DNA of 64,000 bases from Spongospora subterranea f. sp. subterranea (lineage: Eukaryota > Endomyxa: Phytomyxea > Phytomyxea > Plasmodiophorida), in NCBI GenBank assembly GCA_049724395.1, contig JAUGWO010000142.1, positions 62,001 through 126,000 on the forward strand. Direction: 5' to 3'. Shown here in pieces: positions 35,201-46,490 of the stretch (positions within the stretch are counted from its first letter, which is position 1; each line of letters starts with the position of its first letter). The notes under the pieces are model-generated. The model was not told the DNA's origin and searched no databases. It saw nothing but the letters and a program-made list of their open reading frames with translations. The position numbers and the translations under genes were made by a program.

Positions 35201-37573
35201 CGGGTTCGGAATGAATCGAAAATTGACGGAACGCAATAACAATCATTGCTGAAAAATCATCTATCAATATGATACTGACAACACCGATCCTCGCAGAAAG
35301 TTTGTGTTTGTGCTGAGTCGCTAAGGCGCTCAATAAAAACGCTTGTTGAGCTTCAGTCCATTGCCAAAAAGCCGCATCAAAAAGCAATCGCGCAGATTTG
35401 TTATGGCCCGAATGCAAGAATCTGACGATTCGATCGAAGAAAGAATTACTCCAAATAATTTTGGTGGTCTCAATGCTAAGCGAAACGGTTAGGTCAAAAG
35501 GGCCGGAAGAGCGCCCTGTTCGTGTTTCGGTTGAAAGTTCAAGCACGTTAGGGACCCCTTCCGAAGAAGGATACATCGATAGAACGGTCCGCGAGGTTGA
35601 GTCGAAACTTGTGTGATCCGAAACACGGAACTGTTTGAGCAACAGCAAGAAAATCGATCTGTGCGGATGCTGAACCAGTTTGATAACCGAGTTTGCGTCA
35701 ACTGAGGCGATTATCTGCTCGTTACCGCTGCTCGAGGCGTCGCTGTCGTACAATATGCAAGTTAAATTCGTATCAATGGCAACGTGTAAGACCTGAAACA
35801 TTAGTTAAGGTCTTGATAAAGAAGTGCTTCAAGCAAGCTATGTAGCTGACCTCAAAGTCAGGTGGAGCTGCTGCCATATCAAGTTTGCAGATGATATCCG
35901 CTTCTCTACGAATGGCTTGTTTTTGCTCTTCGCTTAAATCATGGGAAGCCGCAGCGGTACTGGTGTTTGTCGAACTTGAGAACATCCATGAAAAGTATCC
36001 AGGGGCGTTCTGGGTTTGTACTTTCTCTTTAATTACTTGTTCGACCATAGCATTTTGATGCACAATGGATCGTAGAAGAACGATTAGCGACACAGGAAGC
36101 CGATCCTCTAGATTGGCCAGAAGTACGTCATCCTGTTCAGGCGAGATGATAGACTTCGAAATTTCTGGGATCGTTTGGTCAAGCAAATTTTCAGGGATTT
36201 GCACAGCACTTGCGAGGCTTTTAACCTTAGAATGTGTGGGCTTTGACTGCAAAACGGCCGGCTTCTTTTGTTCCTGGGCAGCAGACCGTTGCAACTTTCG
36301 TGAAAAAATTTCCATATACAACCGACGATCTCGTCCAATACTACTAAGTGTTACCCACCTCCAATATGCAGAAGAAATTTCGCCATATCCAGATTCACTC
36401 CTTGACCTTATAAGTTCCAAAGTGGAGAGAGCAGCATAGGTCCACCATTTTTGAGGCGATTGGGAAACTGAGGTGGACGGTCGACGAGATTGTAATTTGA
36501 GCAGTATCTCAGCAGCCTTGATCCGTTTTTGCCCCGAAACCTGGTAGTTGACAATAGATTTTGCGTCCTTAAATTGGTTTGTGTGCAAATGGACTTTGAG
36601 ATTAGGAACTACACAGTCAATAAGACAGCGCCCGGTTTTGAAATTTTGTAGGTCGCTGTTGATTTGTACAAAACAAGAAGCACTGAACGGCGTGATAACA
36701 AAACATTCCTTCTTGATGTGGTTGAATTCGTCAAACTGCTCTTCAGTTGCAATTGCGGCTCGCATACGAGATATCAACGACGATTCAACAGACCTTTCGG
36801 CATCATCGGCCCCGTCAGTCTCATATCCGTCGTCCGTATCATTTCCCTTTGTTAACGCCCACAGAGGATTCGAAGTGGGATTGATGCCACAATCCCAGTA
36901 GAATGCAAAATTTTTTACATCAATTTTGCGACGGCTCACTGCAGCAGAATCACTTATAAAGGCATCTTCGCCGGCAGCATTTACTGCTCGCAATCTGATC
37001 ATCTGGGCGGATAATCCGAAAGCGAAGTCATACCCTGGTTGCGTTGCAGAAGCGTCTTCACATCGAATATGTAGATTGGCGATCTCTATGCGAAGATTGG
37101 CGAGAATAACGGTCACGGGAACAAAAGATCGAATAAACCCTCCACTATAACTACCTTGCTTTTGGCTCATCATACCGGTTAGTTCGATAAGCACAGCGTT
37201 CATCGCGGATTCAATTTCATGTTGCTTTTTCGACCTTGCTTTGCTTTTAGATTGTTGAAGCATATCTGTACTGGAGGAACTTGACTTCGAGGCCATAAGA
37301 ACTAGGAACACGTCCTCGATTCGGATCAAGACAGGCTTTGAGCCGAAATTTGTGATTCCTGGTAAGGCAACCCGCATTTGGCTGATCGTCCCATGTTGAA
37401 GTTCAAAGGCTGGAGCTAAGCCGAGGACTTCTGCAGCTTCATCTCTGAGTCTGAGGTTCGACAAAAGGAGTTCGCCACTTGTGAGTCCGCTAGAGAGACG
37501 GAGCCTCATCGACTCCATGAACGAATTGTCCAAATCGTTCTACAAGAACTCTGCGGACAAGGCCTTCAAGCAT
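26300..37573 (-). CDS. VPS13: VPS13-family bridge-like lipid transfer protein
   Basis: Giant gene (about 3,500 codons) for a rod-shaped protein that channels phospholipids between membranes at contact sites. It starts MLEGLVRRVLVERFGQFVHG at 37573, the classic VPS13 opening, then TSGELLLSNLRLRDEAAEVL and IEDVFLVLMASK. Beta-rich extended-chorein sequence fills about 30.9-37.5 kb. The VAB/SHR-BD region is at about 27.6-30.9 kb (FTLRNYTGWPLHWIALEATG, YSNCTPLSLKIVLYQGPLG, TRLWLINHV), interrupted by a dysferlin-type domain at about 29.35-29.63 kb. The C-terminal part includes GISAGFGDVIS, ALTFDKEFGRRRAVDVANKP and IGIGKGLSQAVASPLVGVFD (ATG_C region), ending at 26300. At least eight GT-AG introns of about 45-70 nt are visible. 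One-base frame steps occur near 37.50, 29.78 and 28.72 kb; a change near 33.1 kb may be a 68-nt intron. Confidence 0.9.
29350..29630 (-). other. Dysferlin-type (DysF) domain inside VPS13
   Basis: Segment of the VPS13 gene split by an intron near 29.57-29.61 kb. The N-part reads VYENQRWFPGKGWMPTMFPG then DRPAWSDAAG; the C-part reads NWYWTDEWSVHKE, DGDGWMYAKTF and an RRRRHIRQR basic end. These match the DysFN (ENQR, GW, DRPxWSD) and DysFC (W.W, DGWxYA.F, RRRRW.R) patterns known from dysferlin, TECPR1 and fungal Pex23/Pex30 proteins. It lies between VAB-type strands, so it is an insertion in that region and not a separate gene. Confidence 0.8.
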
Positions 37574-38127
37574 ACGATCGTCGTTAACAGGTGGTCTAAA
37601 TTTGCAGTTATATCATGGTGTTTTGTATCAATCTGCAGGACCCGCTTCGTTTTAGGCTGTTCGCTGCCTAGTGCCTAACCACCTAAAGTGGATTTGATAC
37701 TTTGAGAGAAGGAACTCTCACCGACCCGACTACGACAGTGGTGGCATGTACACTTATCATACACGAAAGTGCACATCGGCGATTACAGTTGAGTTCTTGT
37801 CATTGTGTCACTAGAGTGTACTGATCAAGCCTGTTTCAGTGTCCGTTGCAAACAGGGGCTTGGCGCCAAACGATGCCAGCTGATGTCGTGATTTTGTTGC
37901 TTTCTACGACTCCATATTTTCTGTATGTATTTGTAGTCGTTTCATTTGCGACTCAGTTGAATACAAAGCTGGCTAACTCCACTATAAAAAAGTCAAACTT
38001 GCGGAGGCTTTACCAAATAACAACTTCGCGGCGATTTTTTTTTGAAAGTTCTCGGTAGACTGTCAATAAGCGTCAACCCATGAGGTTTGCCGGTTTGCCT
38101 TTGCCGTAGCCGTGTTTGTTGTTGGCG
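37574..38127. other. Intergenic between VPS13 start and a plus-strand gene
   Basis: Divergent spacer of about 550 bp; no domain-bearing frame seen. Likely holds both promoters. Confidence 0.4.
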
Positions 38128-40075
38128 ATGGCGGGTCAGCGTTCAGATTCGACGTACCAATCCTGGGAAACGATTCAAACAGCAGTCAATGCATACGGTG
38201 GAGCCACGTTTAGCGGTTTGTTTCAAGAAACAACTATAAAGTCTCGACCGTCAACAAGACGACGAGAATATTGCTGCTTGGTCGCAACGAGTACCGACGT
38301 ATTGAGTATGCTTGCGCGCTTGGTCAGATGCGACGTTGTTCGCGGTGACGGGGGAAAGCAAAGTCATCTTGCCATCGGTTCTCGACACCGGATACCCCGT
38401 TAAAATCACTGAGGTCAGTGGTTCCTTCATCAACTAACGCTTGAGTTGTAAAAGTTTCGGTAGTTTTGTCAGTTAATGAGCCTTCAACATTACAATGAAG
38501 ATCCCGATTCTTCTGCTTGGACGTCGGTGCAGGTTGTATACTTGACAAAGATGTCGAAGGACTTGATGTTTTTCAGGAATCATTTCTTGATGCATCAACT
38601 ACCTTGTCAGTTCCATGTGGCCCAATGGCTGCAGACAGCGATTACCAATACCGATTGTTCAACCCCCAAGAATATGAGGCAGGGATAATTTGTTCAAACG
38701 GTTCTACTTTGGTAATCGCTGTCTTCAACCATATTCTCACATTGAACAGGCACAGAAGTATAGCTGCATAAAGAAACATTTCCCTAAAAAATTAACCCAG
38801 TTATCTTGTAAATCGTTAGAGTTCATGGGGGCATAAGTGAATCCAGCGAATTCGCCCCATTACAGGCTTACTTTCTTGAATGTGCTTAGGGTAGAGCCAT
38901 TGAAGTAAAAGAAATTAGATTTCTTTCGAGTTCGTTGATGTCTGCTTGTCAAGATGGCCACGACTATGGGTTCTATCGTTGGATTTTTACTACAGTTTTA
39001 CTGGCAAAAATACTGGAGCACGTGCAGGGAAATGTGGTCATCCTACATGTCAATCTTATGTGTAAACGAGGGGCGGATTGGTTTCCAGTTTCGGTCCGTC
39101 GACAAGAAGACCATTTGGGAGTAATCGGGCGTCACAGATTCGGTGGCATCTCTCGTTTGATGCGTTAGCCTCAGCTGGTTATCACGAGTCTCATCAGGAT
39201 CATCGCTGGAACGGAATACGATCGCTCAAGGTCACTCAAACGCTGGACAACACGCCTCGTCCATGAGAGACGCCGACTAGGAAATGGGAGCGATTCAGAG
39301 CGAAGATAATCAATCTCCTCAAAAAATGGGGGATCAAGCCGTTCGATTCGTCCAGATTCAGTTGGGTTGATACATATGGAGCACGTTCGGCACGAATCCG
39401 ATTACGGGATGTGGCGGGTAGAACACTGACCACATTCGATCGAGAAGTCGAATGGAGTTTAGCTGATTCGTCGGAGGAGAATGGACAAGGTGGCGCTTGA
39501 GGCGGAGGATGGGTTCGGGATGTGAATCAGGAAGAGGATCAAGTCAGAGAGATAGGGGAACGATTTTTGAAATTCGTGGACGACGGTCTCACGACCAACC
39601 AGGTTGATAAGAGCCATGATGCAATAACTGAAGGGAAAGAGAAACCGGAGATCGGCGTTTTACCACGATTCCTCTTGGCGGTCGAGGTCGCTAAAGGTCA
39701 AGGCCTGGACGGCTGTGTTAATGAAGGAAGCCATAGATTTGACACTAGATAAATGGACAGCTATAGACGCTGCTCCTCTGTGAGAATTGGCAAAACACGC
39801 TATCATTCTGACACTCAACAACGCATTCCGATAACAATTCATTTTTCATTGTCACGTTCGGCGATATCGCCAACCTTCATTTCTCAAGTGGTTTTAGAGT
39901 TTCTGTTGCAGAACGTGCAACAGACTGAGCAATGGAGCAATACATTGCAGCATTTGGCACTCTACATAATCACGATAAAGGAGACCAATAGCGGATTATT
40001 AGGCGTGATCAATCCAGCTGATTTTTCGAGCGGCATATCCTCAATGGAATTTGGACCGATGAAATACAGAAAATA
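38128..40075 (+). CDS. Unrecognised multi-exon plus-strand gene
   Basis: I do not recognise the product. Coding-like segments run in one direction: a possible start at 38128 (MAGQRSDSTYQSWETIQTAV, NAYGGATFSGLFQETT), then SLDRQQDDENIAAWSQRV. Next come ATLFAVTGESKVILPSVLDT and GYPVKITE (ending in a GTCAGT donor near 38413), DVEGLDVFQESFLDASTTLS, RFRAKIINLLKKWGIKPFDS, and FSWVDTYGARSARIRLRDVA. Finally there are VKAWTAVLMKEAIDLTLDKW (donor GTGAGA) and VVLEFLLQNVQQTEQWSNTL, SSGISSMEFGPMKYRK, ending at a stop at 40075. Exon joins are not resolved and it could be two genes. Helical composition; no catalytic motif seen. Confidence 0.4.
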
Positions 40076-40369
40076 AACATCACCGGGGGAGACACCAAAA
40101 CACTATTTGAAATTATTGAGTTTCAAAGGTCGATTTTTCATTGTTTAGAACAAATCGCAAACACTACCATCAATGCGTAATCTGAATAGGGCGTCGAAGG
40201 GTGAGCTATCCTGTTATTCTCTGACAAATGATTGGATGATGTTATAGTTGCGTTGCTGAAATCGATTAAAAACCATGATCAAGTAAACTAAGTGATTCAC
40301 CAATTGCTAAAGTTGAAATACAACAGTCGCTCCATCTCTGGTAAAGCATTGCCCCTTCATCATGTCAAA

Positions 40370-41443
40370 CTAATTCTTTAATGATAGCGATTTCAACAAT
40401 TCATACACGGTGAAGGTAATAGCGGAACCAGGGACCGCAACCAACAATCTGGGTCCGATTCCTCGTGTCAATCCTGATAGACCCTGAGTGGCTACCTGCT
40501 GACGGATGGTTGACCAGATGGATTGCGGCTTCGTATCTAGCCCTGACGTCTGCACCAACGTCCGAACCACATCCAGCGGGTTCGAGACGCAAACTGACGC
40601 CGCTCCAGCAATAGCCCCGGATAGGAACTGTTCATAATGGGGGTCGAGCCCCAACACATGAGCCCGTTTATGAAGGCTGCTCTTAGCCCATTCATACGTC
40701 CCAAACCAGACAGCGGATGAAGGGGAATTCGTTACAACTGGCAGATATCACGTGTCAGAAGCCGGGAGTGGACAGGGAAACAGTCTGGCGTTACTGCTGG
40801 TTCTGACGCCACGCCATAGCCCCTGGATCCCGTTGGACCTGACCACCTCCTTCATCATCTCAATGTCGCTCATCCTTGGCTTGTCTAGTGGGTAAACCAT
40901 CAGTCGTCGACATATCACGTCTCCTGGCGTGTGGAATCCGGTTGATACCATCTCGGATATGACTCCCGACGTCATACAAATCTGGGTATGATTCAGATCA
41001 GGGAAATTGTCCATCTGAAATTGTTTGCTCGCTTCATATGTGCCAAAATAAACCTGATAAGTTCAAAAATCAGAATTGCCGCTGAGCCAAAGGGATCCAT
41101 AGTTGACCAGATGCCCCGGCAAGTTAGTTGTCATAGAGGCTCGCAATCCAGAGAATAGCCCCCTTAGACCCCTTGCTCGAACAACTTGTTGCATGGTTTC
41201 TAGCGCTGATAGTGGGGCGCCACTAGATACTCGATGAAACTGTTGGCGTGTTTTGATCATATCGAATGGATGTAGGCATGTATCGAACACGATAACAAAT
41301 AGAATATTCAGGCTGAAATAGGTGGGAATGCTCAAGTCCTCCCAGTGGATGTCGTCTTCATGATCGTCATGATACGGTAATAGCGGTGCCGGCGATGATG
41401 AATTGGTGACGATAGGCCCTTTTCCAGGAGCAATTGACATCAA
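40370..41443 (-). CDS. Mitochondrial carrier (SLC25A44-like)
   Basis: Six-TM mitochondrial inner-membrane carrier in three exons: 41108-41443, 40795-41053 and 40370-40737, together an exact 321 codons including stop. The three carrier signatures are CLHPFDMIKTRQQF, FHTPGDVICRRLMV and VSNPLDVVRTLVQT. The pattern around IHWEDLSIPTYFSLNILF, NLPGHLVYFGTYEASKQF and NSPSSAVWFGTYEWAKSS resembles SLC25A44, which carries branched-chain amino acids in mammals. Introns are 54 and 57 nt; the second is placed so that WRGVRTSI joins VTNSPSSAVW. It ends VYELLKSLSLKN. Substrate assignment is by resemblance only. Confidence 0.85.
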
Positions 41444-41984
41444 TGAACTCCCGTTTCAAAAGTACATCTAGGCGATCGTGAACTAGACACGTGCTAACTA
41501 AAAGTCAAGCACAGGTTGTTCCAGAATCACTTTGACTCCTCAACTGTCGGCCGTTGTTGCTCGGATATCATAAGGTGACTTTATATCCGGTAATGGCCGA
41601 AACTGAATTCCTACCAGAAGCTAAATAATTTCCAATACCGAGTTGCTCGATTTACAATCTTGGTCATGACGTGAGTCAATGATGTTAAGATTTCATCATG
41701 AATTCACACAAAATCTTACCATGAACGTTGTCTTTTCTTGATAATAATGGAATAACAATGCGGTTGCCGAAACCATCTCTGTTCGGAAAACAGGAGACTT
41801 GTCGCTCTTTAATTTTAATACCTCCTTCCCAAAACCAACTAAAACTCACCCTAAGCATGAAAGACCAGACTGTAGTTTGTAGACAAGGCGTCGAATGGCC
41901 AATTGGGCACAGAACATAGCCCAGCACGTTGATTGTTGAAATGAATCAACGTATGCGTTTGACTCTGAGGATTATAGGTATAAC
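41444..41984. other. Intergenic; nothing recognised
   Basis: Upstream region of the carrier. AT-rich, with no supported open frame. Confidence 0.4.
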
Positions 41985-42352
41985 TTATCGCCCACCAGAC
42001 CTCATGATAACAAAATCACCCACATTTTCAGTAAGCCGGCCTGCTTTAATGCAACTTCGCGCACGCTGGAGAGAGTTGGTGGGACGGGGCTCGGCTTGTC
42101 TTTGTCGTGGAACCGGAGCCGACGGCGCTGGGATGTTAGGATAGTTGATAATTCGACGCTTGACCACCGATGCAGATTCATCTTCCATGGAATGGGCAAT
42201 CCGGCATCTTACACGCCGCGATTTACGTGGAATATCTGCTGACGCCTTCTGCAACTACCTAGTCCACCGTGTGTCGAGTTGAAAAGTCTTCGATTGCGGC
42301 GCGACATCTTGTAGCCGCTATCAGAGCCACTGTAAACTGGCGTCGACAACAT
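41985..42352 (-). CDS. Small basic protein, unrecognised
   Basis: ATG at 42352 opens MLSTPVYSGSDSGYKMSRRN then RRLFNSTHGG; a second frame (from about 42254) reads ADIPRKSRRVRCRIAHSMED, SASVVKRRIINYPNIPAPSA and TNSLQRARSCIKAGRLTENV to a stop at 41985. The two frames must be joined by a small intron or frame step near 42255-42275, which I cannot place. Arg/Ser-rich and likely disordered. No family recognised. Confidence 0.35.
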
Positions 42353-42596
42353 TATTCGCAAGTAAATACCAATCAATTGCGTTTGATATGAAAAATTAAT
42401 TGAGTATGATACTATTATAATAACGAAGAACTCTCCCAAGTTGGCTGTCAATTCCTGGTTGGCATTAGAAGAACCAAAGGGAATCCTGCAAAAAACTCTC
42501 GACTATTTTACACAGTAAATTTGACCTGGGAATCCGGAAACTACTACAATTACCATGATGCATTGACATTTTTGCAGTATTCCACATACGAATTCT

Positions 42597-42875
42597 AAGC
42601 TGCGCGAAATCTAGGTTTGGGATCCCGTCCCGACGGTCCAAAAATTTTTCTCATTAACTGTATACAGTGACATTCATCTGCAATGCACAGAGTCTTATCG
42701 TGCTTTGCGTTTGCAAGGTACGTACTCCCGGTTGAACTTTTTTCAGTTCTATAAACGCTTCTGTATTGCGTCCACAATGCGCCTTTTTGCACTTGATGAT
42801 CCTTGTCTCAATGGGCTGAATATGGTTAAACGATAAATGCCACGTGTGATTTATTTGACATGCCACACACAGCAC
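42597..42875 (-). CDS. Short Cys/His-rich exon(s), unrecognised
   Basis: One frame (about 42720-42875) reads CVACQINHTWHLSF, IETRIIKCKKAHCGRNTEAF, IELKKVQPG, with Cys/His spacing like a small zinc-binding unit. A second frame reads STYLANAKHDKTLCIADECH, CIQLMRKIFGPSGRDPKPRF and stops near 42597. They may be two parts of one gene joined near 42720. Start not identified; function unknown. Confidence 0.35.
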
Positions 42876-42981
42876 AGGTTGGACCTCGGGAATTATTTAT
42901 AATCGCTTGTGTCCCAGACTTTATCAAGACCCCTAAACGTAATGTCGAATCAGCCAATAGCAACAATAACGTACGACGTCC

Positions 42982-44320
42982 TTACTTGTTCAAAAAGTCT
43001 ACGAGCGTAAACACAAGAGCAACGTCACCGCAAACTCTGCCTAATCTGGGGACAGTCCCCTGATGCAACAGAGTTTAGAGAGATCCACAATGTGGTATGA
43101 TGTTTCGCGAGTACCTTGTAGAAACCAGATATACCTTCTTCCTTAGCTATCGCCTTACAGCATTCCCATGAGTTTTTGTACAAGGCCGAATCTAATCCCT
43201 AAGAAATGGTAAGCGCAAAAGCCTAACGCGTCTACGCGGAAATGCGACACCTGCATTCGGGACCTAAGAAGTAAACGTCAATTGATAAAGAATTTTACAA
43301 AAAAAAAACAAACATACTTGACAACATCGATTGGTGTATTGCCGAAAACGCTAGCAGCCTATAAAAGACAAAGAGTTAATCGCAACAGACACAGCACCAG
43401 ATATCATGACGCATACACCGGCAGTTGCTCCGCACAATGCCGTCATCACTGGCCTAAACGGCTGTTAAAATTGGGGGTTTTAAGATACAGATTCAACATA
43501 TACCCGATATCCGCTTTTGGATCGCCTTTTTGTGCCAATGATTTCAATTCTCCGAACACGAAAAACCTAATCATTTGATTGCTCCCTTGCTTCAGAACCG
43601 TAGGAAGAAGTCCCTTGTAACAGCCAGCTACGCCTTCCTGAAAAATATTTTATATATGCGATCAACGAGATATTTTACGACAAACCTGCTGCATTATTTG
43701 AACGATACCTGCAATACCAGGTTTATATTTTGGGACATCCCGAGCGAGATCGTGAACCAGTTTGACCTAGTACGATACTCACGGCTATCAATTTTTAAAA
43801 CGCATAGTGCACGAACCTTGATGGTCTCCATAGGCGTTACAATGACAATCGCTTCTGCAACTCCTGCAGCCATACCGGCAAGCAGTGTGTTGGTACGAGA
43901 AAGCTCACCTTTACTGTCCATCAAGTTATTTCGCACTACATCGAAAACACCAAACCGAACAGCGCTTTTTGGTACTGATCCATAGAGTAATGATGACATT
44001 CCTAAATTTCTGTTAATCAAACGTGTTACTGCCGCATGTTTGACTAACGAACCTCTGTAGACACCGCGAACTCCATACAAATTAACCGTTTGTTTGATCA
44101 CATCGAGAGACCCCTTATAGCGTCGATTGGCTCCAGTTTTACTGTCCAACTGTAGCTGGGTTTTGCAGTATTCTGTCGGATACATGCATATGATCTGTTT
44201 ATCAATCAATTATCCATAAACAATCCAGGAAGCTCCCAGTATCTTACTTCTATTCCACCAGCGAGACCGCCAGAAACCAGTGACTTGATCGGATGGCGCT
44301 TGTCTTTACTAGCGGAACCA
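42982..44320 (-). CDS. SLC25A1: Mitochondrial citrate/tricarboxylate carrier (SLC25A1-like)
   Basis: Mitochondrial carrier that exchanges citrate or other tricarboxylates for malate across the inner membrane. Homology-traced exons carry IKSLVSGGLAGGIE, then IICMYPTEYCKTQLQLD, MSSLLYGSVPKSAVRFGVFD, LLAGMAAGVAEAIVIVTPME, EGVAGCYKGLLPTVLKQGSN, QMIRFFVFGELKSLAQKGD, ATAGAASVFGNTPIDVVKSR, GLDSALYKNSWECCKAIAKE and GTVPRLGRVCGDVALVFTLV, ending FLNK at stop 42982. All three carrier repeats are present (YPTEYCK, TPMETIK, TPIDVVK). There are about eight exons with short GT-AG introns. The N-terminal exon near 44250-44320 is open further upstream (HYRIVVQEKRLTAEQQRARQ) but no ATG in frame was found before a stop, so the start is unknown. 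Confidence 0.88.
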
Positions 44321-45294
44321 TGCCCCCCATTGGATTGCCAATCCCCTGATAATTGTCTCGCCCTTTGTTGCTCGGCAGTCAACCGTTTTTCCTGTACAAC
44401 TATACGGTAATGGTTTATGACTGAAAACCGCCCTCCCCGTACCCTCTCAGTCTCACTACTCTATTAAGGTCTACAGGTTAGAGTCAGGTTAGGTATACAC
44501 CGCCGCACTGACACAGAGAGGACTGGCAGGATGGCGGTCACGCCCCACACTGAACCAGCACCATCGCTGGTTACACGTGATGGCATTGATTGCGCAAGGA
44601 CGTACCACAGTAATAATTCTCTCGATTCATTGATAGTCCGCGCACAGGGATTTGACACAATATAATACGTAATTGACTCAGATATCGTCAACTTTCATCG
44701 TCCTATTTCTGAAGACATCCTCCGCGTGACGTCGCGTATCGTACAACTTCTTCCTTTTACTTCACGACAAGCACTACCTTTATGTGAATCGTATTCAACC
44801 GTTTCAAGGTTTCGGTTGGCAATTTGGCATTGCCGTAATTAGCGTGTCCGCCAGGTAATTTTATTGCGGCCGGTCGCATTTTTAGTGACCCTAATTTGGG
44901 ACGTTGCCAATGGCGAACCTTCGCTTTTAGGAAACGGATTTTAACGATTATGAGGTGACCAAAATGTACCCTGTTTTTCAGAAATTTGACGCATGTGTTA
45001 TTAATTTGTGCCTTTTGGGCGGCTAGTATTTTCACAGAATAGAAATCTGGGTCAAAGGATCTGGGTGTCTCAAATCAAAATGACTCGCAAAGTGGGTATC
45101 CGCGATATTTTACAAGCCTTCAAATACTGCTTTTCAAAATGATGTAAAAAGACTCATCACTAGACCTGATAGACATGCCCATAAAAATAGAATGACGCGT
45201 TGGATAGTAAAATTGCCCATCAATATCAGAGCACTTTTCAAGGGTCAATCAATCACAAACACTTCCTTATTAATAGAATAAATTAAGTTTTTGT
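44321..45294. other. Intergenic; one doubtful basic ORF
   Basis: A 92-codon minus-strand frame at 44757-45035 is Lys-rich (MKILAAQKAQINNTCVKFLK, MRPAAIKLPGGHANYGNAKL) but has no recognised domain. It may be chance in AT-rich DNA. Otherwise nothing is supported. Confidence 0.3.
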
Positions 45295-45919
45295 TTACGA
45301 CTGAACTGGTGCCTTCCGCTTTCGCGGATTGCTAGCAGCATTTTGTACAGCCATTTTCCGGAGTTGAGACATTCGGCTTCGCTGAGAGTCTAATTGCAAT
45401 GGAGTGGAATATGCTGTATATCCTGGAACACGGATGTTCCAACTGTGATCTGAGTGATGATAAATCTAATCAGTAAAGAATGTAGAGGAGAGGGTCGCAT
45501 AAGACTACCTAAATATAGCTGAACATCTTTGGCATCTAATGTGGAGGATTTTCTGTGTCTAGCAATGGCGCATGCAAATGTGGCAACATTATCGACGAAT
45601 TCGTCGGCAATTTGGAGAAGTACCTGAAAAATGTTAAAACCCCAAAAATTTAAAAATGTGATCTGTACATTTTCAACGTCAACGTCAAGTTTCTCATTTG
45701 GGGCAATATTGTTAACCAATTCGTGAAGCTTCTGCAGCGAGAGAATTTCTTGCTTAGACGAGGGCTGGAGAGCGCACGATTAAACCACCGAATTTCAGAT
45801 GACGGGACCTGACAAGAACAATCAACCGTCGACCTAACCTGTAAATTCGACCTGCGATGCTGATCGATGATAGACTGGGCTTGCATGTCCATGGGTTTCG
45901 GCAGGGGCCCGCTCGACAT
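45295..45919 (-). CDS. TAF12: TAF12 (histone-fold subunit of TFIID and SAGA)
   Basis: Histone-fold protein that pairs with TAF4 in TFIID and with ADA1 in SAGA. It starts MSSGPLPKPMDMQAQSIIDQ at 45919. Introns with phase-0 joins then lead to PSSKQEILSLQKLHELVNNI, APNEKLDVDVEN, VLLQIADEFVDNVATFACAI and ARHRKSSTLDAKDVQLYL. The last intron joins YLDHSWNIRVPGYTAYSTP, and the protein ends NPRKRKAPVQS at stop 45295. The residues after the fold (W-N-I-R-V-P-G) are the diagnostic TAF12 tail. Total about 150 residues, a compact TAF12. Its SAGA partner TADA1 lies in the same window at 58.3 kb. Confidence 0.93.
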
Positions 45920-46060
45920 AATTTATTGATTGTCTGGAGTCTATGTAATCCCGACCTGTATTAATGCTGTATACAGCATCTACGGGGTTCACAACCCACT
46001 TTTTGAATTTTTTTGGAAAAAAAACCATCATAAATTGTAAATGCGCCCAGATGAGAGATC

Positions 46061-46205
46061 AGCGACTTCGTGTTATTTTTTTGGTTTGAGAATTGTTTGA
46101 TCAAAATGTTTTTTAAGATTCCCGAAGATCAGAACAGCGACTTCGTGTTATTTTTTTGGTTTGAGAATTGTTTGATCAAGATGTTTTTTAAGATTCCCGC
46201 GAGGA
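46061..46205. repeat. 75-bp tandem duplication
   Basis: AGCGACTTCGTGTTATTTTT begins at 46061 and again at 46136, followed both times by TTTGGTTTGAGAATTGTTTG and the same ATGTTTTTTAAGATTCCCG. The copies differ by one base (TCAAAATG versus TCAAGATG), so the event is recent. Being 25 codons long, it keeps frame. Confidence 0.9.
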
Positions 46206-46206
46206 T

Positions 46207-46490
46207 TCAGAACTTGTCTGGACGACGACAGGTTAGAAATTTTCCGATATTTTTCAAGAGCATTTCCATCAGCATCAAGATCAAACCTGAGATAATCGCA
46301 ATAAAATGTGATAGCACAGCAACAACGTCTCTTCGGCGGTCTTGATAAAGATGTGCCTGCTGTAGGAATGTTTTCCTCGACCATGAAATTCTCGGAATGC
46401 GAACTATATACACTTGATGAACGAGTAACAAGCGGGGCTGAGCTGTCGAGAGTCGAGACAGCATCATTGTCGAGTTTACGTCAGTGTTGC
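46207..46490 (-). CDS. Possible tail-anchored membrane protein
   Basis: The minus strand reads DNDAVSTLDSSAPLVTRSSS, SHSENFMVEENIPTAGTSLS, RPPKRRCCCAITF. After a one-base step in a short T run (about 46303-46306) it continues IAIISGLILMLMEMLLKNIG and KFLTCRRPDKF to a stop at 46207. That gives a polar Ser/Thr-rich stretch, a basic Cys cluster, a hydrophobic helix of about 20 residues and a short basic tail: the layout of a tail-anchored or C-terminal single-pass protein. No upstream start or family identified. It overlaps the end of the 75-bp duplication only marginally. Confidence 0.3.

Noticed and set aside
38295-38310. TGA read as an amino acid (variant code)
   Set aside because: An in-frame TGA sits between two coding-like pieces here, but cyclin C, YME1, PHD and other genes end normally at TGA, TAA or TAG, so the code is standard.
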